Below, one piece after another: positions 9,628 to 17,891 of a stretch of 64,000 bases of DNA; position 1 is the stretch's first letter; each line of letters opens with the position of its first letter. This DNA is from Roseitranquillus sp963749675 (GTDB lineage: Bacteria; Pseudomonadota; Alphaproteobacteria; Rhodobacterales; Rhodobacteraceae), in assembly GCA_963749675.1 (NCBI GenBank), contig CAVVNT010000002.1, positions 1 to 64,000 of the forward strand, given 5' to 3'. Made by a program: the position numbers and the translations under genes. The notes below the pieces were generated by a model. It saw nothing but the letters and a program-made list of their open reading frames with translations, was not told the origin of the DNA and made no database searches.

Positions 9628-10582
9628 CTAGGCCTCAGGGAAGAAGCACGCAGCGGGGTGCGGAGAGCCTTCCAGTTTGGGACGTTCGGCACGGCATTTG
9701 TCCTGCGCCTTCCAGCAGCGTGGCGCGAACGGGCAGCCGGGCGGCACGGCGAGCGGCGACGGCAGTTCGCCTTTCAGCTTGATCCGCTGCCTCCGGCCGG
9801 CGGGATCGGCGCTCGGCGTCGCGGAGAGCAACGCTTTGGTATAAGGGTGGCGCGGCGCGGCGAAGATCTCCTCTTTCGGTCCCGTCTCGACCGGCCGGCC
9901 CAGATACATCACCACGATGTCGTCGGCCATGTGCCGCACCACCGAAAGGTCGTGCGCGATGAAGAGGTCGGCGAGGCTCAGCCGCTCCTGCAGGTCGAGA
10001 AGGAGGTTCAGGATCTGACTCTGGATCGACAAATCCAGCGCCGAGCCCGGTTCGTCCAGCACAAGCAGCTTCGGCTCCAGCATCAGCGCGCGCGACGGCG
10101 ATCCGCTGCCGCTGTCCGCCTGAGAACATGTGCGGATAGCGGTCGGAGTATTCCTCGCGCAGGCCAACGAGGCGCATCATCTCGCGCGCCTTGTTGCGCC
10201 GTTCGGCGGCCGACATCTCGGGGCGGTTGATCTTGAGCGGCTCCCCGAGGATTGCGCCCACCCGCTGGCGCAGGTCGAGCGAGCCGTAAGGGTCCTGAAA
10301 CACGATCTGGACATCGGTGCGCAGCGCGCGCCAGGCATCCGGCGTGGCCGCCTTGCCCGCGATGCTCAGCGTGCCCGAAGTCGGCTCCTCGATCAGCGTG
10401 ACCATCCGGGCGAGCGTGGACTTGCCGCAGCCGCTTTCGCCCACAACGGCGAGCGTCTTGCCGGCTTCGATCTCGAACGACGTGCCGGCCACCGCCCGCA
10501 CGATCCCAGGCTTCGAGAACAGCCCGCCGCCGACGGCGTAGTCGCGGCCCAGCCCCTCGGCCCTGACCACCGCCTCGCTCAC
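9628..10582 (-). pseudogene. Peptide-type ABC transporter ATPase (DppF/OppF-like), one frameshift
   Basis: Second ATPase of a dipeptide/oligopeptide ABC importer. The GTG start at 10582 overlaps the stop of the preceding ATPase. Walker A is VVGESGCGKSTLARM, the Q-loop is IVFQDPYGSLDLRQ, the signature is FSGGQRQRIAVARA. Near 10095 the frame shifts by one base and continues LMLEPKLLVLDEPGSALDLS (Walker B), then FIAHDLSVVRHMADD (H-loop). The oligopeptide_transporter C-terminal segment reads GCPFAPRCWKAQDKC, with the end at 9628. About 317 aa if repaired. Confidence 0.8.
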
Positions 10583-11432
10583 GCGTGCGCCTCTTCGGCC
10601 CCGGCCGGAACGGCCAGCGGGTAGTGGCAGCGCGCGAGGCCCACGGGGCGCGGCTGCACCGGCGGGGGCACGCCGCGGCAGCGATCGTCGGCGAACTGGC
10701 AGCGCGGCGAGAAAAGGCAGCCCTCCGGACGGTCGTGCTGTCCTGGGACCACGCCCGGGATCGTCGGGAGCCGCCGCGTCGTCGCCCGCGCCGGCAGCGC
10801 CGCTAGCAGGGCGGCGGTATAGGGGGTGGTGCGGCCTGGCGAAGAGATTGGCTACCGGCTGTTCCTCGACCTTCTGCCCGGCACACTGGACGGCGACCCG
10901 TTCCGCCGTCTCGGCCACGACGCCCATGTCGTGCGTGATCAGGATCAGCCCCATCCCGGTCTCCCGCTGCAGATCCGTCAGGAGATCGAGGATCTGCGCC
11001 TGGATCGTCACGTCGAGCGCGGTAGTCGGCTCGTCCGCGATCAGGAGCCGCGGCCTGCAGGCGATCGCCATCGCGATCATCACCCGCTGATTCATGCCAC
11101 CCGAGAGCTGGTGCGGGAACGCGCGCAGGTGCCGTTCGGGGTCGGGGATACCGACCATCTCGAACAGCTCGGCCGCGCGCGCCTGACGCGCCTTGCGGTC
11201 CAGATCCATGTGCTGCTTCAGCGCCTCGCGGATCTGGAAGCCCACGGTGAAGCAGGGGTTAAGCGACGACATCGGCTCCTGAAAGATCATCGCCAGATCC
11301 TTGCCGATGATCCTGCGCCGATCCTTGCCCGACAGATCGCGCAGGTCGCGCCCGTCGAAGCTCATCTCGTCGGCGGTGACGGATGCGGTCCACGGCAGGA
11401 GGCCCATGGTCGCCAGCATCGAGACCGACTTA
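10579..11432 (-). pseudogene. Peptide-type ABC transporter ATPase (DppD/OppD-like), C-terminal part
   Basis: Continues the gene whose first 47 codons are at 12927-13067; an IS5-family element sits between. This part has KSVSMLATMGLLPW, the Q-loop AMIFQEPMSSLNPCF, signature LSGGMNQRVMIAMAIA, Walker B PRLLIADEPTTALDVT and the H-loop LITHDMGVVAETAERV. Near 10815 an extra C in CCACCCCCT breaks the frame; the repaired frame reads HHPYTAALLAALPA. The stop at 10579-10581 overlaps the next ATPase start. Confidence 0.8.
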
Positions 11433-12926
11433 GTCGCCACTGAACATCACGCCGCGGCGCCGGTCGTGGCGTAGTTTGGCCGGGCCTGTTCGATGTTGTT
11501 GGCGATTGCTGCCATCAGCGCGGCGAGGATCACGGCCACAAGAGCCCTCAGATGGGCCAGGATCATGCGGATGTTGTGCCCGCAGCCGCAGAGGACAGCG
11601 TGGAGTGCGTCGCCGAGCGTGCCCTTGAGGGCGCAGCGGGCGAGGCGGCCGTCGGTCTTCATGTGGCCGACCGCCGGTTCGATTGCACTGCGGCGGCGCA
11701 GGTCGCGCCGGAGCGCCGGCGTCATGCCGCGGCGCTGGCCGGAGATGAAGACCTCGGTCGTCTCAACGCCATGCCCCCTATAGCCGCGGTCGACGAAGGC
11801 TCTCTTCGGTGATGTGTCCGTCAGGATCTCCACCTGCTCGAGCGCTTCTCGCAAGGTATGGCCATCGTACGGGTTGCCGGTCATCGCGCGCATGCCGACG
11901 ACGAAGCCCTCCTTGTGCGTGGTCGCCACCGAGACCTTGGAGCCGAACTCGTAACGGACGCGCGCCTTGCCCTTGGAGATGCAGTCCACCTCAGGCTCGT
12001 GCAGCGCATAGAGCTTCCGCTTGTCCTTCGGCTTCTGCCGCAGGAGGCGCTCAACGAGGGCGATCTCGCCCTCGATCCGCTCCCGCAGGGCGGTGTCGGT
12101 CACGGCGTGCAGCTGCCGCTGGATGTCGCGCAGGACCCGGCCGGTGTAGCCTTTCAGCCGCCGCAGCCCCTTGCGCATCCGCTTGAACTGGCGGGCGTGG
12201 GCATAGCGACCGACCTGTCCGGCCAGACGCGGCGCCAGCCGCGCGTAGCTTTGGCGAAGCGACAGGCCCGCCTCCTGGGCAAGCGCCACCAGGCGCCGAC
12301 GCGCTTTCTCGTAGAGCCGTGTATCGGTTGGATGCGCGATCGCCTTCTCCATCACCGTCGTGTCCACGATCACCGTCTCCGCGCTCCGCTCGGAAATCAC
12401 TCCGGCCTCGCGCCCAGCCTCGATCGTCTTGGTCAGGAGCCACTCGGCACCTTCCTCCCCGATCCGGTTCCGCCACCGCGTCAGCGACGAAGGATCGACA
12501 GGAGGACGGTGCTGAAAGAACGTCTCGCCACAGAGGTGCTGGTAGTACGGGTTCTCCACCCACCGGGCCACGACCGCCTCGTCCGACAGCCGGTAGGCGT
12601 GCTGGAGGTAGAGCAGCCCCGCCACCAGCCGTGGAGAGGTCGCCGGGCGCCCCGTGTGCGACGGGAAGAACCCCGCCCATTCCTCCTCGAAGAACTCCCA
12701 GTCGATCAGCCCGGCAAGCTTCACCAGTTCGTGGCGCAGGTCGATCATGTCCGCCAAGCGCGGGCGCAACAGGTCGTCCTGCTCAGGGGCACGGGATTTG
12801 GGCTTCATGCGTCGATCCGAAATTGCAGGGTTCTCGCCCCAAACCTACCAAACCCTGCGGTTCGAAAATATCAAAAACGTCACGTCATCAAATAAAATCA
12901 ATGCGTTGGACGTTGATCAGGGCGAA
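11433..12926 (-). mobile_element. IS5-family insertion sequence with target duplication
   Basis: Bounded by direct repeats CGACTTA at 11426-11432 and 12927-12933, which lie in the Walker A codons of the interrupted ATPase gene. The outer ends are similar when inverted: TCGCCACTGAACA on the left and TCGCCCTGATCAA on the right. Removing the 1494-bp element and one repeat restores GESGSGKSVSMLATMGLL across the junction. It carries a single transposase gene. Confidence 0.75.
11447..12808 (-). CDS. IS5 family transposase, intact
   Basis: 453-aa DDE transposase, start MKPKSRAPEQDDLLRPRL at 12808. The N-terminal DUF772-type domain includes HTGRPATSPRLVAGLLYLQ and PVDPSSLTRWRNRIGEEG. Catalytic residues are expected in ETVIVDTTVMEKAI (first Asp), KRAFVDRGYRGHG (second Asp) and RRRSAIEPAVGHMK (Glu). 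No frameshift or internal stop, and flanking duplications are intact, so it may be a recent and still active insertion. Confidence 0.9.
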   Translation of the reverse strand: MKPKSRAPEQDDLLRPRLADMIDLRHELVKLAGLIDWEFFEEEWAGFFPSHTGRPATSPRLVAGLLYLQHAYRLSDEAVVARWVENPYYQHLCGETFFQHRPPVDPSSLTRWRNRIGEEGAEWLLTKTIEAGREAGVISERSAETVIVDTTVMEKAIAHPTDTRLYEKARRRLVALAQEAGLSLRQSYARLAPRLAGQVGRYAHARQFKRMRKGLRRLKGYTGRVLRDIQRQLHAVTDTALRERIEGEIALVERLLRQKPKDKRKLYALHEPEVDCISKGKARVRYEFGSKVSVATTHKEGFVVGMRAMTGNPYDGHTLREALEQVEILTDTSPKRAFVDRGYRGHGVETTEVFISGQRRGMTPALRRDLRRRSAIEPAVGHMKTDGRLARCALKGTLGDALHAVLCGCGHNIRMILAHLRALVAVILAALMAAIANNIEQARPNYATTGAAA

Positions 12927-13067
12927 CGACTTACCCGAGCCGCTTTCGCCGACGATGGCGAAGATCTCGCGCGGCTCGGCGTCCACGTCGACGGAATCGA
13001 CGGCGCGGAACGGACCCGAGGCGGTGGCGAAGTCGACCGACAGGTTCCGGATCTTCAGCAGCGACAC
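12927..13067 (-). pseudogene. Peptide-type ABC transporter ATPase (DppD/OppD-like), N-terminal part
   Basis: GTG at 13067 starts VSLLKIRNLSVDFATASGP, followed by AVDSVDVDAEPREIFAIVG and the Walker A GESGSGKS, where the IS5-family element interrupts it. The start lies two bases from the stop of the permease gene (13069), typical of tight coupling in these operons. The rest of the protein is at 10579-11432. Confidence 0.8.
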
Positions 13068-13068
13068 G

Positions 13069-13952
13069 TCAGCTCCGCCTCAACTTGGGGTCAAAAGCGT
13101 CGCGCAGACCGTCTCCCACGAGGTTGATCGACAGGACCGTGATCAGGATGGTAAGGCCGGGAAGGGTGACGACCCACCAAGCCCGCAGCACGAATTCGCG
13201 CGCATCGGCCAGCATCGTGCCCCATTCGGGCGTCGGCGGCTGCGCGCCCATGCCGAGAAAGCCGAGCGCTGCGGCGTCGAGGGTCGCTGTGGAAATTGAC
13301 AGGGCAGCCTGCACGATGATCGGCGCGAGGCAGTTCTTCAGGACGGTCACAAACATCAGCCGCGGCAGGCGAGCGCCGGCGATCTTGGCCGAGATGACGT
13401 AGTCCTTCGTGCGCTCGTTCATCACGCTCGCCCGGGTCAGTCGGACGTAGTGCGGCTGCAGCACAAGCGCGATGGCGATCATCGCGTTGATGAGCGACGG
13501 CCCCAGGATGGCCACCAGCACCAGCGCCAGCGCCAGCAACAGCGACGGAAAGGCAAGGATGATGTCCATCAGCCGCATGATCAGCCCGTCGGCCCACTTC
13601 GGTGCGAAGCCCGCGATCAGGCCCACCAGGATCCCGCCCGAAGCCGCCACCACGACCACTACGATCCCCACGAAGAACGAGAACCGCGCGCCGTGGATCA
13701 GGCGGCTCAGCATGTCGCGCCCCAGCGCGTCTGTGCCAGCGGGAACCGCCAGCTGCCGCCATCCTGCCAGACCGGTGGCTGCAGGACATGGTCGCGGAAC
13801 TGCGCGGCGGGATCGTAGGGCGCCAGGACGTCGGCGAACACAGCCACGATGAGGAAGGTTGGAAAGACCCACAGGCCCGTGACGGCGCCACGGTTCTCGC
13901 GGAAGTAGCGCCAGAACTCTGCAAGACGGCCGGGGCGGCGGGTCGGTGTCAT
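13069..13952 (-). pseudogene. Peptide-type ABC transporter permease (DppC/OppC-like), one frameshift
   Basis: Inner-membrane permease. The N-terminal part (MTPTRRPGRLAEFWRYF, then a first membrane helix GLWVFPTFLIVAVFADVLA) is in one frame. After a missing G near 13735 (CGCTGGCACAG) the other frame continues GTDALGRDMLSRLIHGAR and five further helices. The EAA-type loop is NERTKDYVISAKIAGA. It ends DGLRDAFDPKLRR. The solute-binding protein and partner permease genes expected upstream are absent; an IS481 relic starts 6 bp away, so the operon is truncated at its 5' side. Confidence 0.8.
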
Positions 13953-13958
13953 GCTAGC

Positions 13959-14071
13959 CGCTTCAACAGCGGCGAGGACCTCGAACAGACGATCCTTCGC
14001 TACGTCCGGTCCTGCAACGGCCAGCTCCCCCAGTCAGTGCTCAAGGGCCGGGCGCCCGTCGACGCGCTGAA
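13959..14071 (+). pseudogene. IS481 family transposase remnant, C-terminal piece
   Basis: Reads RFNSGEDLEQTILRYV then SCNGQLPQSVLKGRAPVDAL, the typical tail of an IS481 transposase. An almost identical stretch lies inverted at 22778-22850. It ends at DALK, where TRAP-permease-like sequence takes over. Confidence 0.7.
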
Positions 14072-14281
14072 GCTCGACCTCAATCCTTCTCATCATGGTG
14101 CCGATCGCGGCTCCCATCGCCACGGGCCTGGGATCGATCTCAGCCACTTCTGGATCACCTTGATTGCCGTCTAAATCGGGCTTCTGAAGCCACCCTTTAC
14201 CCTGCCTTTCATCGCGGTCATGCACGCGGTGCTGCTCGTCGTGACGTGGCTGCCGAGGACAGCGAAACTCTTCCTCTATTG
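14072..14281 (+). pseudogene. TRAP transporter large permease (DctM) C-terminal remnant
   Basis: Two frames give MVPIAAPIATGLG then GIDLSHFWITLIAV, followed after a stop by IGLLKPPFTLPFIAV and VLLVVTWLPRTAKLFLY before a stop near 14281. The PIATGLGIDLxHF and IGLLxPPF signatures are those of DctM-type permeases. At least one indel and one stop; a relic only. Confidence 0.45.
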
Positions 14282-14407
14282 AACGGAGGGAATCCTGTCA
14301 GAACAAGTCTGTCCAAGGTTGAGAACTCGATCCTTCCTGGATGGTGATCGTGGGGGTCCGCCGCCTTGTCGGTCGCTCGCAAAGCCGAAACAGCACTAGC
14401 GCCAGCG

Positions 14408-14653
14408 CTAGTCGACCCGCTCCGCGAGGTAGCCTGCCGCGGCGTCGGGGGTGGCTATGCGCTCATAGTCGGCCTCGGGGACGTCGATGCCGAAGCGCTT
14501 GTGCAGCGCCGTGACCAGATTCAGGACGTCCATCGAGTCGAGCTCGAGGTCGTCCTGCAGGTGATCGCTGCCGCGGACGTCGGCGATCTCCACGTCGGGG
14601 GCGATGCGGGAGAGTTCCTGCAGGAAGGCGGCGCGGGCTTCGTCGACGGTCAT
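14408..14653 (-). CDS. Acyl carrier protein
   Basis: 81-aa carrier protein. The phosphopantetheine attachment site is Ser40 in LELDSMDVLNLV. The acidic helices are typical (DDLELDSMD, FGIDVPEADYERI). Its ATG overlaps the E2 stop (ATGA at 14650-14653), so it is translationally coupled to the acyltransferase of the 2-oxoacid dehydrogenase complex. Family role: carries acyl groups as thioesters. In this position it may receive an acyl group from E2 or be loaded by the operon's acyl-CoA ligase, which is inference. It is not next to fab genes, so it is unlikely to be the housekeeping AcpP. Confidence 0.9.
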   Translation of the reverse strand: MTVDEARAAFLQELSRIAPDVEIADVRGSDHLQDDLELDSMDVLNLVTALHKRFGIDVPEADYERIATPDAAAGYLAERVD

Positions 14654-15891
14654 AGGGCCTCCGGATTCTTCAGGGCTTCCTCGATCTTGAGGAGGAACTG
14701 CGCGCCGCGACGTCCGTCGCTGACGCGGTGATCTGCGGCGAGCGTCGCGGTGACGACCGTGCGCGCTGTCACGGCACCGTTCAGGACACGCGCGCAGGAG
14801 CGTGGGGCGCCGAAGCCGACGAGCGCGACCTGCGGCGGGTAGATGACACCGGTCATCGCGTCGACACCCTTCTCGCCAAGGGACGATACGGTGATCGTAC
14901 CGTCGGTCATCTCCGAACTACGGAGGCGCCCCGCCCGGGCACGCGCGACGAGGTCACGCATCGCGGCCATCACCTCGTCGAGACTGCGCGCAGAGGTGTC
15001 TTGGATCGCGGGGGCGACGAGACCGCCGCCGCGCAGCGCCACGGCGACGCCGACATTGACCGTTGAACCGAGATCGAAGTTGCCGTTCTCGAAGTGACCG
15101 CTGAGACCAACGGTGTCGGCCGCGGCGACAGCCACCGCCTTGACGAGAAGGGCGCCCATCAGCACGCGGTCTTGCGGTCCGCGCCCGGCGTTGCGCGATC
15201 GGAGCCAGTCGCTGGCGGGCTGCAGGTCGATCTCGTGGGCGAGGTAGTAGTGCGGAATCTCGCGCTTGGAACGCGTCATCGCCGCGGCGATGGCCTCGCG
15301 CATCGCCGCAAGGTCGAGCCCCTGCCGGGCAGCGGAACGTGGCGCCTCGGCTCCGCTTGGTTCCGGCGGCGCGGCGGCTACTCCGGCGGCCAGCTCGACA
15401 TCTGCGAGAATGATGGCGCCGTCTGGCCCTGTGCCCGACATCCCTGCGAGGTCGACGGCGCGCTCGGCGGCGAGGCTGCGCGCGGCCGGCGAGGCGCGGG
15501 GTGCATTCGTCGACGACGGCCCTGATGCCGACGGCGCCTTCGGCGCCGCCCTAGGGCGCACGGCCGCGGCAGGGGATGTCACCAACTGCGGCGGCGCGTC
15601 GGCCGGTTCCGGCTCGGTGCTCGCTACGTACGGCGTGTCGGCGGTCGTCGCCTCGCCCGGCGTGCCGATCTCTGCCAGGGGGGATCCCACGGGGATCTCC
15701 TGGTCGAGTTCGGCGAGGAGCTTTCGCACGACCCCATCCTCGAAAATCTCGATCTCGATCGCGCCCTTTTGCGTCTCAACGACGGCGACGATGTCGCCGC
15801 GCGAGACGGTGTCGCCGGGCTGGACCAGCCACTCGACGAGCTTGCCGGTCTCCATGTCGGCACCGAGGGAGGGCATGGTGAAGACTGACAT
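14650..15891 (-). CDS. 2-oxoacid dehydrogenase complex E2, dihydrolipoamide acyltransferase
   Basis: N-terminal lipoyl domain with the lipoylated Lys at about residue 42 (VVETQKGAIEIE), then a Pro/Ala-rich linker. A peripheral subunit-binding domain follows (ASPAARSLAAERAVDLAGM). The catalytic domain includes KREIPHYYLAHEID, MTDGTITVSSLGEKGVD and the HRVSDGRRGAQFL active site, where the His of the HxxxDG motif acts. About 413 aa. I chose ATG at 15891 (MSVFTMPSLGADM), four bases after E1-beta ends; an in-frame ATG at 15909 would overlap E1-beta. It transfers the acyl group from lipoyl to CoA, or perhaps to the coupled ACP. Confidence 0.93.
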   Translation of the reverse strand: MSVFTMPSLGADMETGKLVEWLVQPGDTVSRGDIVAVVETQKGAIEIEIFEDGVVRKLLAELDQEIPVGSPLAEIGTPGEATTADTPYVASTEPEPADAPPQLVTSPAAAVRPRAAPKAPSASGPSSTNAPRASPAARSLAAERAVDLAGMSGTGPDGAIILADVELAAGVAAAPPEPSGAEAPRSAARQGLDLAAMREAIAAAMTRSKREIPHYYLAHEIDLQPASDWLRSRNAGRGPQDRVLMGALLVKAVAVAAADTVGLSGHFENGNFDLGSTVNVGVAVALRGGGLVAPAIQDTSARSLDEVMAAMRDLVARARAGRLRSSEMTDGTITVSSLGEKGVDAMTGVIYPPQVALVGFGAPRSCARVLNGAVTARTVVTATLAADHRVSDGRRGAQFLLKIEEALKNPEAL

Positions 15892-15895
15892 GGGC

Positions 15896-16927
15896 TCAAC
15901 CTCTGCCAAGCGCTTGTCGGGCCGCGGCGACGATGCGCTCGGGCTGCGGGATCGCGGCGTCCTCGAGATGCTTTGGGTAGGGTATCGGCGTCTCCGCGGA
16001 GCAGACCCGGCCGACCGGGGCGTCGAGGCTCCACAGCACCTGCTCGCCGATGCGCGCCGCGATCTCGGCAGCGAGCGAGCCGCTGCGCCAGCCCTCGTCG
16101 ACCACCACGGCTCTTCGGGTGCGGCCGACCGAGGCCATGATCGTCACATCATCCAGTGGTCGCAACGTGCGCAGGTCCATGACCTCCGCCTCGATGCCGT
16201 CGGCTGCGAGCGTCTCGGCCGCCTCCAGCGTTTTCCAGAGCGAGCCGCCGTAGGTGATGAGCGTGAGGTCGCCGCCTTCGCGGCGGATCGCGGCGCGGTC
16301 GATGTCGACCGGGCCGGCGTTGGTGTCGACAACGCCGGTGCGGTTGTAGAGCATGACGTTCTCGAAGATCAGCACGGGGTCAGGGTCTTCCAGCGCCGTC
16401 CACAGCATGCCGCGCGCATCCTCGAGAGTTGCCGGCGTCAGCACGCGGAGGCCCGGGATGTGCGCGTACCAGCCTTCCAGACTGTGCGAGTGCTGGGCGG
16501 CGAGCTGCTTGCCGGCCCCGGTTGCCATGCGGATCACCAGCGGCACGCCGAACTGGCCGCCCGACATGTGCCGGATGGTGGCGGCGGTGTTGAGGATCTG
16601 ATCGAGGGCGAGCAAACTGAAGTTGACGGTCATCAGCTCGACTATCGGGCGCATCCCCGCGGCGGCGGCGCCGATGCCGAAGCCGGTGAAGCCCGACTCC
16701 GAGAGTGGGGTGTCTCGGATGCGGTCGGGGCCGAACTCCTCGAGCAGGCCCTTGGAGACGGCATAGCAGCCACCGTAGGCGCCGACGTCCTCGCCCATCA
16801 GGAAGGTCCGGTCGTCGCGGATCAGCGCGTCGCGGATCGCCTGCTTGCAGGCCTCGCGATAGGACGTCTCCGCGGTCTCGCCGGAAGGCTCCTGGGGTAC
16901 AGGGGGCTCGGGCCGGCTCTCGGCCAC
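15896..16927 (-). CDS. 2-oxoacid (pyruvate/acetoin-type) dehydrogenase E1 beta subunit
   Basis: Transketolase-like beta subunit, 343 aa. Landmarks are FLMGEDVGAYGGCYAV, RIRDTPLSESGFTGFGIGA, ALDQILNTAATIRHMSGGQ, HSHSLEGWYAHIPGLRVLTP and VVVDEGWRSGSLAAEI. It forms the alpha2beta2 ThDP enzyme with the upstream alpha subunit. The annotated GTG start (VAESRPEPPVPQ) gives an unusual Pro/Glu-rich leader of ~20 residues before ETSYREACKQAIRDAL. That leader would read as a linker if alpha and beta were fused. Confidence 0.92.
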   Translation of the reverse strand: MAESRPEPPVPQEPSGETAETSYREACKQAIRDALIRDDRTFLMGEDVGAYGGCYAVSKGLLEEFGPDRIRDTPLSESGFTGFGIGAAAAGMRPIVELMTVNFSLLALDQILNTAATIRHMSGGQFGVPLVIRMATGAGKQLAAQHSHSLEGWYAHIPGLRVLTPATLEDARGMLWTALEDPDPVLIFENVMLYNRTGVVDTNAGPVDIDRAAIRREGGDLTLITYGGSLWKTLEAAETLAADGIEAEVMDLRTLRPLDDVTIMASVGRTRRAVVVDEGWRSGSLAAEIAARIGEQVLWSLDAPVGRVCSAETPIPYPKHLEDAAIPQPERIVAAARQALGRG

Positions 16928-16934
16928 GACGTGC

Positions 16935-17891
16935 CGCGTCAGAATCCTCGAGCGGCTCCCACTCCGCCGCCTCGGCGAAGGCGACGGCCTCGGCGATCTC
17001 GGCGTCGATCTCCTCCTCGAGGCGGGCGACGTCGGTCTCGTGGATGAGGCCGTTCTTCAGCAGCCAGTCGCGGAAGCGGACGATCGGGCCGCGGCTGCGC
17101 CATTCCTCGACCTCCGCCTTCTCGCGGTAGAGCTGCGCGTCGAACATCGAATGAGCGCGGAACCGGTAGGTCCGGCATTCGAGCAGATGCGGCCGCCCGG
17201 TCTCACGGATTGCGGCGACGGCGCGGCGGGCTGCGGTCTCGACGGCGACCACGTCCATGCCGTCGACGGCCTCGGAGGCGATGCCGTAGGCGGCGGCCTT
17301 GGCGGCGATGTCGGTCTGCGCTTCCGACCGGGCGAGGGCGGTGCCCATCGCATAGCCGTTGTTCTCGCAGACGAAGAGGGCGGGGACGTCCCAGAGTTCG
17401 GCGAGGTTCATCGTCTCGTGGAACTCGCCCTCGGCAACCGCGCCCTCGCCGAAGAAGCAGGCCGTGACTCCGTCCGTTCCGCGCATTCGGTCGGCGAGGG
17501 CGATCCCGCCGGCAAGCGGCAGGCCACCGCCGACGATGGCGTTGCCGCCGTAGAAGTTGGCGTCGGCATCGAAGAGATGCATCGAGCCGCCGCGGCCGAG
17601 CGAGCAGCCCGAGGCCTTGCCGTACATTTCCGCCATGACTGCATTCATCGGCACGCCGCGGATCAGCGCGTGGCCGTGCTCGCGATAGGTCGCCACCACC
17701 TTGTCTTCGGGGCCGAGATGCAAAATGACGCCGGCTGCGATCGCCTCCTCGCCGTCGTAGAGGTGGAGGAAGCCTCGGATCTTCTGCTGGGTGTAGAGTT
17801 CGGCGCACTTGTCCTCAAACTTGCGGACGCGGAGCATCGCGCGAAGCAGCTCAAGGACGTGGGCGCGGGACAGATGAACTTTTTCGCTCAT
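16935..17891 (-). CDS. 2-oxoacid (pyruvate/acetoin-type) dehydrogenase E1 alpha subunit
   Basis: ThDP-binding alpha subunit. N-terminal HVLELLRAMLRVRKFEDKC, then FLHLYDGEEAIAAGV and SLGRGGSMHLFDADANF. The ThDP/Mg motif is GEGAVAEGEFHETMNLAEL...CENNGYAM. The phosphorylation-loop region is YRFRAHSMFDAQLYR. Homology ends at EWEPLED near 16935. The frame then stays open to 16380 through E1-beta in the wrong frame (SDAARRGREPAR...), so the 503-aa reading is not credible. Deleting one base at GATTCTGACG gives EDLTRHVVAESR, running straight into E1-beta. Coupled to acs by an ATGA overlap at 17888. Confidence 0.88.

Noticed and set aside
16380..16934. E1-alpha extended to 503 residues
   Set aside because: The extra 180 residues are E1-beta read in the wrong frame; similarity to E1-alpha ends at EPLED.
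15266..17047. 593-codon plus-strand open frame opposite E1/E2
   Set aside because: Antisense shadow; the minus strand carries complete enzyme domains.
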